NCBI GenBank assembly: GCA_029977705.1
Contig: JAPOKJ010000001.1
Span: 1-64,000, forward strand
DNA from: Burkholderiales bacterium
GTDB lineage: Bacteria > Pseudomonadota > Gammaproteobacteria > Burkholderiales > Burkholderiaceae_E
Direction of reading: 5' to 3'
DNA length: 64,000 nucleotides
In this document: positions 55,042 through 64,000 of the stretch, piece by piece
Numbering within the stretch: position 1 is the first letter of the stretch
Layout of the letters: each line of letters opens with the position of its first letter
Notes under the pieces: generated by a model
Seen by the model: only the letters and a program-made list of their open reading frames with translations
Database searches by the model: none
What the model was told of the DNA's origin: nothing
Made by a program: the position numbers and the translations under genes

Positions 55042-55201
55042 TGCGGCGCTGAGTCCTGCGCCGCGCCCCGGGGCATGCCGTCTCAGCCGGTCAGCCCCAA
55101 CGACGGACCGGTACCGGTCGCCGTGCCTGCCCGTGCAGGGCCTGCATCGCATGCCGCCCGCCGGCCCTGGCCCCGATGCCCGGGATACCCCACACTCCTG
55201 A

Positions 55202-57155
<1,954 letters not shown>

Positions 57156-57159
<4 letters not shown>

Positions 57160-58478
57160 GTGCTGCCCCGGCTGCCATCGCCATCGCCTGCCTGGAGACG
57201 ACGCAAGCCGATTTCGAGGCCCGCCTGCAGGCCCGTCTGGCCTACGAGGAATCGCAGGACGAGGGCATTGCCCGCACCGTCGAGGGCATCCTCCAGGACG
57301 TGCGCCAGCGCGGCGACGAGGCCTTGCTCGAGTACACCCGGCGCTTTGACCGGCTCGATGTCAGGCAGGCCGCCGATCTCGAACTGAGCCCGGCCAGTCT
57401 GCGCGCAGCCCTCGACCAGATCCCGGCCGATGGCCGGCGTGCGCTCGAGCAGGCCGCCGATCGCGTCCGCCGCTATCACGAGCGCCAGAAGACCGGCTCC
57501 TGGTCCTATACCGAAGATGACGGCACCGTGCTCGGGCAGAAGATCACCCCGCTGGACCGTGCCGGCCTGTATGTGCCGGGCGGGAAGGCGGCGTATCCGT
57601 CCTCGGTGCTGATGAACGCGATTCCGGCCAAGGTGGCCGGCGTGCCGGAACTGATCATGGTCGTGCCCACGCCCGACGGCGTGCGCAACCCCTGGGTGCT
57701 GGCCGCGGCCGCGATTGCCGGTGTGGACCGCATCTTCACCATCGGCGGGGCCCAGGCCGTGGCCGCCCTGGCCTACGGCACCCAGACCCTTCCGGCGGTC
57801 GACAAGATCACCGGCCCTGGCAATGCCTATGTGGCCGAGGCCAAGCGCCGCGTCTTCGGCAAGGTGGGCATCGACATGATCGCCGGTCCCAGCGAAATCC
57901 TGGTGCTGGCCGATGGCAGCACCCCGGCCGACTGGGTGGCAATGGACCTGTTCTCGCAGGCCGAACACGACGAGATGGCCCAGTCCATCCTGCTGTGCCC
58001 GGATGCCGCCTACATCGCCCAGGTCAAGGCCGCGATGGAGCGCCTGCTGCCCGAGATGCCCCGTCAGGCGGTGATCCGCCGTTCGCTCGAGGACCGCGGC
58101 GTGCTGGTGCACACCCGCAGCCTCGAGGAAGCCTGCGAGATTGCCAACCGCATCGCCGCCGAGCACCTCGAGATCTGTGCCCGCGAGCCGCAACGCTGGG
58201 CCGACCGGATCCGCCACGCCGGCGCCTTGTTTCTGGGCAGTTACAGCTCCGAGAGCCTGGGCGATTACTGCGCCGGTCCGAACCATGTGCTGCCGACGAT
58301 GCGCAGCGCCCGCTTTTCCTCGCCGCTGGGCGTCTATGATTTCCAGAAGCGCTCGAGCCTGATTGCCGTGTCCGAGGCGGCCGCGCAGACCCTCGGTCCG
58401 ATCGCCGCTACCCTGGCCCATGGCGAGGGCCTGCAGGCCCATGCGCGCAGCGCGCAGATGCGCCTGCGCCAGGGCTGA
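57156..58478 (+). CDS. hisD: histidinol dehydrogenase
   Basis: A 440-aa zinc enzyme performing the last two oxidations of histidine synthesis. [18 protein letters not shown], the [16 protein letters not shown] strand and [14 protein letters not shown] with metal-binding residues are present. ATG 57156 overlaps the hisG stop (ATGA). The frame is open further upstream but lies within hisG. Confidence 0.98.
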
Positions 58479-58562
58479 AGCGCCACCTTTTCAACGCCTG
58501 TCCGATCCAGACCCTTCCTTCCTGTCCTGTTGCCCCGTTTCCACCTGTCAGTGAGACCTTCC

Positions 58563-59648
58563 ATGAATGCCCGTGACATCCCGCCCAGTGCCGCCGACGC
58601 CGTGATCCGCCCCGAGATCGCCGCCATGCATGCGTATCCGGTGGCCGATGCCGAGGGTTTCATCAAGCTGGACACGATGGAAAATCCGTATCGCCTCTCG
58701 CCGCCCCTGCGCGAGGAGCTCGGGCGCCGCCTGGCCGAGATCGAGATCAACCGCTACCCGGCGCCCAGCTACACCCGCCTGAAGGCCCTCATTGCCGAAA
58801 AGCTCGGCGTGCCGGCCGGCTTCGATGTCGTGGTGGGCAATGGTTCGGACGAGATCATCACGATGCTCACCACGCTGGTGGCGCGGCCCGGTGCCTGCAT
58901 CGTCGCGCCGGCGCCCTCGTTTGCGATGTATCCCCTGGCCGCGAAGATTGCCGGGGTGCGCTATGTCGCGGTCGATCTCAAGCCGGACTTCACGCTCGAC
59001 CTGCCGGCCATGCTGGCCACCATCGAGCGCGAAAGACCTGCCCTCACCCATGTCTGTTTCCCGAACAATCCGACCGGCAATGCCTTCGCGGTGGCCGACA
59101 TCGAAGCCATCCTGCGAGCCGCCCCCGGTCTGGTCGTGATCGACGAGGCCTACCAGCCGTTTGCGCTGGATACCTGGATGCCGCGCCTGAAGGACTACCC
59201 CAACCTGGTGGTCATGCGCACCGTCTCCAAGCTCGGGCTGGCCGGTATCCGGCTCGGTTATTGCAGCGGGGCCAAGCCCTGGACCGACGGGCTGGAGAAA
59301 GTGCGTCCGCCCTACAACCTGGGGGTGCTGCACGAGGCGGCCGGCATCTTTGCGCTCGAGCACTACGAGGTGCTCGCCCTGCAGGCGCAATTGCTGCGCG
59401 AGTCGCGTGCCGACCTGTCCGCCGGCCTGGCCAGGATTGCCGGTGTCGAACAGTTTCCTTCGCGAGCCAACTTCATCCTGGTACGGGTGCCCGACAGCGC
59501 CCGCGCCATCGCCGGGCTCAAGGCGCGCCGCATCCTGGTCAAGGATGTCGGCAAGCAGCATCCGCTGTTGGCCAACTGCCTGCGCATCTCGGTAAGCACC
59601 CCCGAGGAAAATGCCTTGCTGCTGGCGGCACTGGCTGCTTCGGTATGA
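58563..59648 (+). CDS. hisC: histidinol-phosphate aminotransferase
   Basis: A 361-aa fold-type I PLP enzyme. The PLP lysine is in TVSKLGLAGIRLGY. FPNNPTGNAF and VVIDEAYQPFA hold the cofactor-binding Asn, Asp and Tyr. The frame is open from 58530; ATG 58563 is preceded by CCTTCC with no Shine-Dalgarno. It follows hisD after 84 bases. Confidence 0.95.
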   Translation: MNARDIPPSAADAVIRPEIAAMHAYPVADAEGFIKLDTMENPYRLSPPLREELGRRLAEIEINRYPAPSYTRLKALIAEKLGVPAGFDVVVGNGSDEIITMLTTLVARPGACIVAPAPSFAMYPLAAKIAGVRYVAVDLKPDFTLDLPAMLATIERERPALTHVCFPNNPTGNAFAVADIEAILRAAPGLVVIDEAYQPFALDTWMPRLKDYPNLVVMRTVSKLGLAGIRLGYCSGAKPWTDGLEKVRPPYNLGVLHEAAGIFALEHYEVLALQAQLLRESRADLSAGLARIAGVEQFPSRANFILVRVPDSARAIAGLKARRILVKDVGKQHPLLANCLRISVSTPEENALLLAALAASV

Positions 59649-59708
59649 TCGCGACATTCAGGGCGCTCTGCCAGACGCCCGCCAACCCTTCCTGAATCCG
59701 GTCCCCGC

Positions 59709-60305
59709 ATGAATGCCCATCGCCGCGCCGACGTGTCGCGCAACACCGCCGAGACCCAGATCCGCGTCATCCTCGATCTGGATGGCACGGGTCAGCAGCA
59801 GTTGAATACCGGTGTGCCTTTCCTCGACCACATGCTCGACCAGATCGCCCGTCACGGCATGATCGACCTGCAGGTGCAGGCCAGCGGCGACCTGCACATC
59901 GATGCCCACCATACCGTCGAGGATGTCGGCATCACGATCGGCCAGGCGCTGGCCCAGGCCATTGGCGACAAGAAGGGCATCCGCCGGTATGGCCACGCCT
60001 ATGTGCCGCTCGACGAGGCCTTGTCGCGGGCGGTGATCGATTTTTCCGGTCGCCCCGGTCTCGAGTTCCATGTGCCCTTTACCCGCTCGATGATCGGCGG
60101 CTTCGATGTCGATCTCACCCACGAGTTTTTCCAGGGTCTGGTCAATCATGCCCACATGACCGTGCACATCGACAACCTGCGCGGCGTCAACGCCCATCAC
60201 CAGTGCGAGTCGGTGTTCAAGGCCTTTGCTCGTGCGCTGCGCATGGCGGTCGAGCGCGATGATCGCGCCGCCGGCCGCATCCCTTCGACCAAAGAGGCGC
60301 TCTGA
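59709..60305 (+). CDS. hisB: imidazoleglycerol-phosphate dehydratase
   Basis: A 198-aa monofunctional dehydratase. The metal-binding His motifs are [26 protein letters not shown] and [10 protein letters not shown]. There is no phosphatase domain as in E. coli HisB, so histidinol-phosphate phosphatase must be encoded elsewhere. Confidence 0.98.
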   Translation: MNAHRRADVSRNTAETQIRVILDLDGTGQQQLNTGVPFLDHMLDQIARHGMIDLQVQASGDLHIDAHHTVEDVGITIGQALAQAIGDKKGIRRYGHAYVPLDEALSRAVIDFSGRPGLEFHVPFTRSMIGGFDVDLTHEFFQGLVNHAHMTVHIDNLRGVNAHHQCESVFKAFARALRMAVERDDRAAGRIPSTKEAL

Positions 60306-60346
60306 GCGCCTGACCCCCCGACGGATCGAACAAGGCGGAATCGTTG

Positions 60347-61009
60347 ATGAGCACGCTGGTCGTGGTGGATTACGGCATGGGCAACCTGCGCTCGGTGGCC
60401 AAGGCCTTCGAGCATGTGTCGCCGCGCACAAGGGTGATCATCTCTGGCGATGCGGCCACTATCCGGGCGGCTGACCGGGTGGTGTTTCCTGGCCAGGGGG
60501 CGATGCCCGATTGCATGGCGCACCTGCGCCAGACGGGTCTGGAAGAGGTGGTGCGCGAGGCCTGTCGCAGCAAGCCGCTGTTTGGCGTGTGCGTTGGCGA
60601 GCAGATGCTTTTCGACTGGAGCGCCGAGGGCGACACGCCCGGGCTGGGCATCCTGCCGGGCAAGGTGCTGCGCTTTCCCGATACTGCTGCGGCAGCGCCG
60701 GGCGAGGCTGGCGCGCAGCGCCTGAAGGTGCCGCACATGGGCTGGAACCGTGTCCGGCAGCTGCCCTGGCGCGATGGACTGGCGCATCCCCTGTTCAAGG
60801 GGGTGGCCGATGGCAGCTACTACTACTTCGTGCACAGCTACTATGTGCAGCCGGCCGATCCGTCCCTGACGGTGGGCCAGACCGATTACGGGCTTTCCTT
60901 TACCTGTGCAGTGGCTCGCGATAACATCTTTGCCACCCAGTTCCATCCCGAAAAGAGTGCCGCTGACGGCCTCAAGTTGTATGCCAATTTCCTCGACTGG
61001 CGGCCCTGA
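60347..61009 (+). CDS. hisH: imidazole glycerol phosphate synthase, glutaminase subunit
   Basis: A 220-aa glutaminase delivering ammonia to HisF. The nucleophile is C82 in GVCVGEQM, and the His-Glu pair lies in [22 protein letters not shown] is the usual start. A TTG directly before ATG 60347 is open but unlikely. It partners with hisF, two genes downstream. Confidence 0.97.
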   Translation: MSTLVVVDYGMGNLRSVAKAFEHVSPRTRVIISGDAATIRAADRVVFPGQGAMPDCMAHLRQTGLEEVVREACRSKPLFGVCVGEQMLFDWSAEGDTPGLGILPGKVLRFPDTAAAAPGEAGAQRLKVPHMGWNRVRQLPWRDGLAHPLFKGVADGSYYYFVHSYYVQPADPSLTVGQTDYGLSFTCAVARDNIFATQFHPEKSAADGLKLYANFLDWRP

Positions 61010-61063
61010 TGCAAGGCCGCTGGCCTGCGCCGTCGGTTCCGAATCCTTCCCCCGGGCCTTCAC

Positions 61064-61813
61064 ATGCTCCTGATTCCTGCCATTGACCTCAAGGATGGTC
61101 GCTGCGTCCGCCTTCGCCAGGGCGACATGGACGATGCCACCGTCTTTTCCGAAGATCCCGCTGCCATGGCCCGCCAATGGCTGGAGCGCGGCGCGCGGCG
61201 CCTGCATCTGGTCGACCTGAACGGGGCGGTGGCCGGAAAGCCCAAGAACGAGGCCGCCATCCGCAGCATCCTCAAGGCGGTCGGTGGCGCCATCCCGGTG
61301 CAGCTGGGCGGCGGCATCCGGGATCTGGACACCATCGAGCGCTACCTCGATGCCGGCCTTGCCTACGTGATCATCGGGACGGCGGCGGTCAAGAACCCCG
61401 GCTTCCTGCATGACGCCTGCGGTGCCTTTCCAGGCAGCGTCATCGTCGGACTCGATGCCCGCGATGGCAAGGTGGCCACCGATGGCTGGAGCAAGCTGAC
61501 CGGACACGATGTCCTGGATCTGGCCAAGAAGTTCGAGGACTATGGCGTGGATTCGGTGATCTACACCGACATCGGTCGCGACGGGATGCTCAACGGCATC
61601 AATATCGAGGCGACCGTCCGGCTCGCGCAGGGCCTGACCGTTCCGGTGATTGCCTCCGGCGGCGCCGGCAGCCTGGACGACATCCGCGCCCTGTGCGAGA
61701 TCGAAGGCGAGGGCGTTTCCGGGGTCATTCTCGGTCGCGCCCTGTACGAGGGTCGCCTCGATTTCCAGCAGGCCCAGGCCCTGGCCGACGAACTCGGTCA
61801 GCCCGAAGTCTGA
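61064..61813 (+). CDS. hisA: ProFAR isomerase
   Basis: A 249-aa TIM-barrel isomerase. The catalytic acids are in [12 protein letters not shown] and [12 protein letters not shown]. The two phosphate-binding loops are LGGGIRDLD and [10 protein letters not shown]. The next gene, hisF, is its structural relative, 52 bases away. Confidence 0.98.
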   Translation: MLLIPAIDLKDGRCVRLRQGDMDDATVFSEDPAAMARQWLERGARRLHLVDLNGAVAGKPKNEAAIRSILKAVGGAIPVQLGGGIRDLDTIERYLDAGLAYVIIGTAAVKNPGFLHDACGAFPGSVIVGLDARDGKVATDGWSKLTGHDVLDLAKKFEDYGVDSVIYTDIGRDGMLNGINIEATVRLAQGLTVPVIASGGAGSLDDIRALCEIEGEGVSGVILGRALYEGRLDFQQAQALADELGQPEV

Positions 61814-61865
61814 TCATCGGCGTGGGCGCTCGCCTGCGACTCGGCTCCTTTTTTCAGGTTTGCAA

Positions 61866-62624
61866 GTGCTTACAAAACGGGTCATTCCCTGCCTCGATGT
61901 GACTGCCGGACGGGTGGTCAAGGGCGTCAATTTTGTGTCCCTGCGCGATGCGGGCGACCAGGTCGAGATCGCCCGGCGCTACGATGAACAGGGCGCCGAT
62001 GAACTCACTTTTCTCGACATTACCGCCAGCAGCGATGCCCGCGACATCATCCTGCATGTCATCGAAGCGGTCGCTGACCAGGTTTTCATTCCCCTCACGG
62101 TGGGCGGTGGCGTGCGTCAGGTCGCTGATGTTCAGCGCCTGCTCAATGCGGGCGCAGACAAGGTATCGATCAATACCGCCGGCATCCAGAACCCTCAGCT
62201 GATCGCAGATGCGAGTGCTCGCTATGGCTCTCAAGCCATTGTTTGCGCGATCGATGCCAAACAGACCGCGGCAGGTCACTGGGAAGTCTTCACCCATGGC
62301 GGGCGTAACAACACCGGCCTGGATGCCGTGAAGTGGGCGCAAACTGTCGCCTCACTGGGGGCTGGCGAAATCCTGCTCACCAGCATGGACCGCGATGGCA
62401 CGAAGAGCGGCTTCGACCTGGCACTGACGCGTGCGGTCTCGGATGCGGTCAGCATTCCAGTGATCGCCTCGGGCGGGGTCGGCACCCTTGAGCACCTGGC
62501 CGACGGGGTCACCGAAGGCCGGGCCGATGCCGTCCTGGCGGCCAGCATCTTTCACTTTGGCGAGGCCACCGTGGCGCAGGCCAAGGCGGTGATGCGGGCC
62601 CGCGGCGTACCGGTCAGGCTGTGA
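61866..62624 (+). CDS. hisF: imidazole glycerol phosphate synthase, cyclase subunit
   Basis: A 252-aa TIM-barrel cyclase. The catalytic Asp is in [14 protein letters not shown], the second in [13 protein letters not shown], and the phosphate loops are TVGGGVR and ASGGVG. The frame is open back to 61650, but GTG 61866 gives the canonical N-terminus ([12 protein letters not shown]). It forms the ammonia-channel complex with HisH. Confidence 0.98.
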   Translation: MLTKRVIPCLDVTAGRVVKGVNFVSLRDAGDQVEIARRYDEQGADELTFLDITASSDARDIILHVIEAVADQVFIPLTVGGGVRQVADVQRLLNAGADKVSINTAGIQNPQLIADASARYGSQAIVCAIDAKQTAAGHWEVFTHGGRNNTGLDAVKWAQTVASLGAGEILLTSMDRDGTKSGFDLALTRAVSDAVSIPVIASGGVGTLEHLADGVTEGRADAVLAASIFHFGEATVAQAKAVMRARGVPVRL

Positions 62625-62649
62625 TCCGGGCTGGGCGAAGGAGAGGTTT

Positions 62650-63057
62650 GTGAGCACAAACAACAGCTGGCTTGAGGCCGTCAAGTTCGATGACCGGGGC
62701 CTGGTGACGGCCATCGCCCAGGACCGGCACAGCGGCCGTATCCTGATGGTGGCCTGGATGAACCGTGAGGCCCTGGCCGAAACCGCCGCCACCCGGCGGG
62801 CGGTGTACTGGTCACGCTCGCGCGGGCGGCTGTGGCGCAAGGGCGAGGAATCCGGCCATGTGCAGCAGGTCAGCGATATCCGGCTGGACTGCGACGGCGA
62901 CGTCATCCTGCTGCAGGTCGATCACGGTGACCTGGCCCATGGCGGTGGCATTGCCTGCCACACCGGCCGTGAATCCTGCTTTTTCAGTCAGTTGCGCGAC
63001 GGCCGCTGGGAGGCGGTCGACCCGGTCCTGAAGGACCCGGAACTGATCTACAAGTAA
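62650..63057 (+). CDS. hisI: phosphoribosyl-AMP cyclohydrolase
   Basis: A 135-aa enzyme opening the purine ring in histidine synthesis. [14 protein letters not shown] and [14 protein letters not shown] are diagnostic. Zinc ligands are Cys in RLDCDGDV and in [11 protein letters not shown]. The start is GTG 62650 behind the purine-rich GGAGAGG. HisI and HisE are separate genes here. Confidence 0.97.
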   Translation: MSTNNSWLEAVKFDDRGLVTAIAQDRHSGRILMVAWMNREALAETAATRRAVYWSRSRGRLWRKGEESGHVQQVSDIRLDCDGDVILLQVDHGDLAHGGGIACHTGRESCFFSQLRDGRWEAVDPVLKDPELIYK

Positions 63058-63078
63058 CTCCTGCCGACCCCAACCCTG

Positions 63079-63426
63079 ATGGCCTCACCCATGACGACCC
63101 CCAGCAATGCCGATGTGCTCGCCCGACTGGCCGATGTGGTGGCCTCGCGCCGGGGCGGCGATCCGGCCAAGTCCTATGTGGCACGCCTGTTCAGCAAGGC
63201 GCCTGATGCCATCCTCAAGAAGATCGGCGAGGAGGCCACTGAAACCGTGATGGCGGCCAAGGACGCCGATCCGGCCCGCATCGTCGCCGAAACCGCCGAC
63301 CTGTGGTTCCACTGCGTCGTGATGCTGGCCCACTACGGGCTGCGGCCCGAGGACGTCACCGCCGAGCTGGCCCGCCGCGAAGGCCTGTCCGGCCTCGACG
63401 AAAAGGCGGCGCGACCGGCCGGCTGA
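63079..63426 (+). CDS. hisE: phosphoribosyl-ATP diphosphatase
   Basis: A 115-aa MazG-like helical enzyme removing pyrophosphate from [22 protein letters not shown] holds the EExxE-type metal site, and [14 protein letters not shown] the second acidic helix. Either ATG 63079 or ATG 63091 could start it. It lies 21 bases after hisI. Confidence 0.95.
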   Translation: MASPMTTPSNADVLARLADVVASRRGGDPAKSYVARLFSKAPDAILKKIGEEATETVMAAKDADPARIVAETADLWFHCVVMLAHYGLRPEDVTAELARREGLSGLDEKAARPAG

Positions 63427-63500
63427 GGCCGGTGGCGGGCGGCCCCGGCCGCACCCTTCCCTTGCGAATGAGCCCCTTGTCATTCCCCCAACCGAGAACC

Positions 63501-63875
63501 ATGAGCGATATCCCCTTCAAACCCGACTGCCTGTTCTGCAAGATTGCCCGCGGCACGATCCCCAGCCGCAAGGTCTATGAGGACGAGGACATGCTCGCCT
63601 TCCATGACATCGCCCCGGCGGCACCGGTGCACTTCCTGATCATTCCCAAGATCCATGTCGACAACCTGTACGACGCCGACCTGCGCCATCAGGCGCTGCT
63701 GGGCAAGATGCTCGGCATGACGGGTCAGCTGGCTCGCCAGGAAGGCAGTCCGAATGGCTTCCGGGTGGTTGTCAACAATGGCGTCGTCGGGCGACAGGAG
63801 GTGTATCATCTGCACATCCATGTGATGGGGGGTGATCAACCCCTGGGCTCTCGCCCACCCGGTCAAAAGCCCTGA
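63501..63875 (+). CDS. HIT-family nucleotide hydrolase (HinT-like)
   Basis: A 124-aa histidine-triad protein. The triad is H103-L-H105-I-H107 (YHLHIHVMGG), with CLFCKIARG at the N-terminus carrying the zinc-type CxxC. Members hydrolyse purine nucleoside phosphoramidates. The frame is open from 63303, but ATG 63501 matches the family. It is commonly found between hisE and tatA. Confidence 0.95.
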   Translation: MSDIPFKPDCLFCKIARGTIPSRKVYEDEDMLAFHDIAPAAPVHFLIIPKIHVDNLYDADLRHQALLGKMLGMTGQLARQEGSPNGFRVVVNNGVVGRQEVYHLHIHVMGGDQPLGSRPPGQKP

Positions 63876-63948
63876 GGTCCCTCAATCTCAGCCGGCGCCT
63901 GCGTCTCGTTGCGCGTACCGGCCTCACACAACGTCTTAGGAGAAAACA

Positions 63949-64000
63949 ATGGGTTCACTGAGCATCTGGCACTGGCTGATCGTCCTGGTGATCGTCATGA
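63949..64000 (+). CDS. tatA: twin-arginine translocase subunit TatA (5' part)
   Basis: The window ends after 17 codons. MGSLSIWHWLIVLVIVM is the standard TatA transmembrane start, and AGGAGA at 63938-63943 is the ribosome site. The position after the HIT gene agrees with tatABC of betaproteobacteria. Confidence 0.92.
   Translation, partial: MGSLSIWHWLIVLVIVM

Overview
The window is chromosomal DNA from a high-GC betaproteobacterium, very probably Burkholderiales. The pointers are four orphan Bug-type (tripartite tricarboxylate family) periplasmic receptors, a phasin-like gene, a DksA of the one-cysteine type, and conserved gene orders: lpxL-lpxL-dapF-DUF484-xerC, cobW-dksA-STAS-hslV-hslU, metK, gltIJKL, and bolA-murA-hisGDCBHAFIE-HIT-tatA. 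I saw no tRNA, rRNA, CRISPR array, insertion sequence or phage gene. No gap between genes exceeds about 260 bases.

Layout. 1-11.4 kb (+): an SDR dehydrogenase; two tandem cytoplasmic-type arylsulfatases; a DMSO-reductase/BisC-type molybdoenzyme starting on the stop of the second sulfatase; an MFS exporter; and an SsuB/SsuC-like ABC pair with no binding protein. With the TauD-type dioxygenase at 25.5 kb this suggests organosulfur or sulfate-ester use. 11.4-22.2 kb (-): a housekeeping block read leftwards through two lipid A acyltransferases, a possible small basic ORF, dapF, DUF484, xerC, rlmI, a CobW-type GTPase, dksA, a double-STAS protein, hslV and hslU. 22.3-25.3 kb (+): metK behind a long structured leader, then small membrane proteins, a thioesterase and arfB. 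25.4-34.2 kb: accessory catabolism with a dioxygenase, three Bug receptors, a lipoprotein hydrolase, a cupin, an N-acyl-D-amino-acid deacylase, a phasin, a small monooxygenase and a MarR regulator. 34.3-38.1 kb: a divergent hydroxycinnamate (ferulate) unit, with MarR and an amidohydrolase on one side and a crotonase and feruloyl-CoA synthase on the other. 38.1-49.7 kb: a DNA glycosylase, nitronate monooxygenase, LuxR-type regulator with hybrid kinase, PhoD phosphatase, ECF sigma/anti-sigma pair, Atm1-type ABC exporter, a fourth Bug receptor and a CitE-like lyase. 49.9-54.6 kb: aspartase next to a glutamate/aspartate ABC importer. 54.8-64 kb: bolA, murA and the histidine operon, ending inside tatA.

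No clearly new multi-gene system stands out. The best candidates for a second look are the metK leader with its attenuator-like hairpin, the 52-codon Lys/Arg-rich ORF fitted exactly between lpxL and dapF, the sulfatase-molybdoenzyme unit, the divergent ferulate cluster with an amidohydrolase, an anti-sigma-like protein with a possible BamE-like outer domain, and the strong terminator between gltI and gltJ. All family calls are from reading the sequence; no database search was run.
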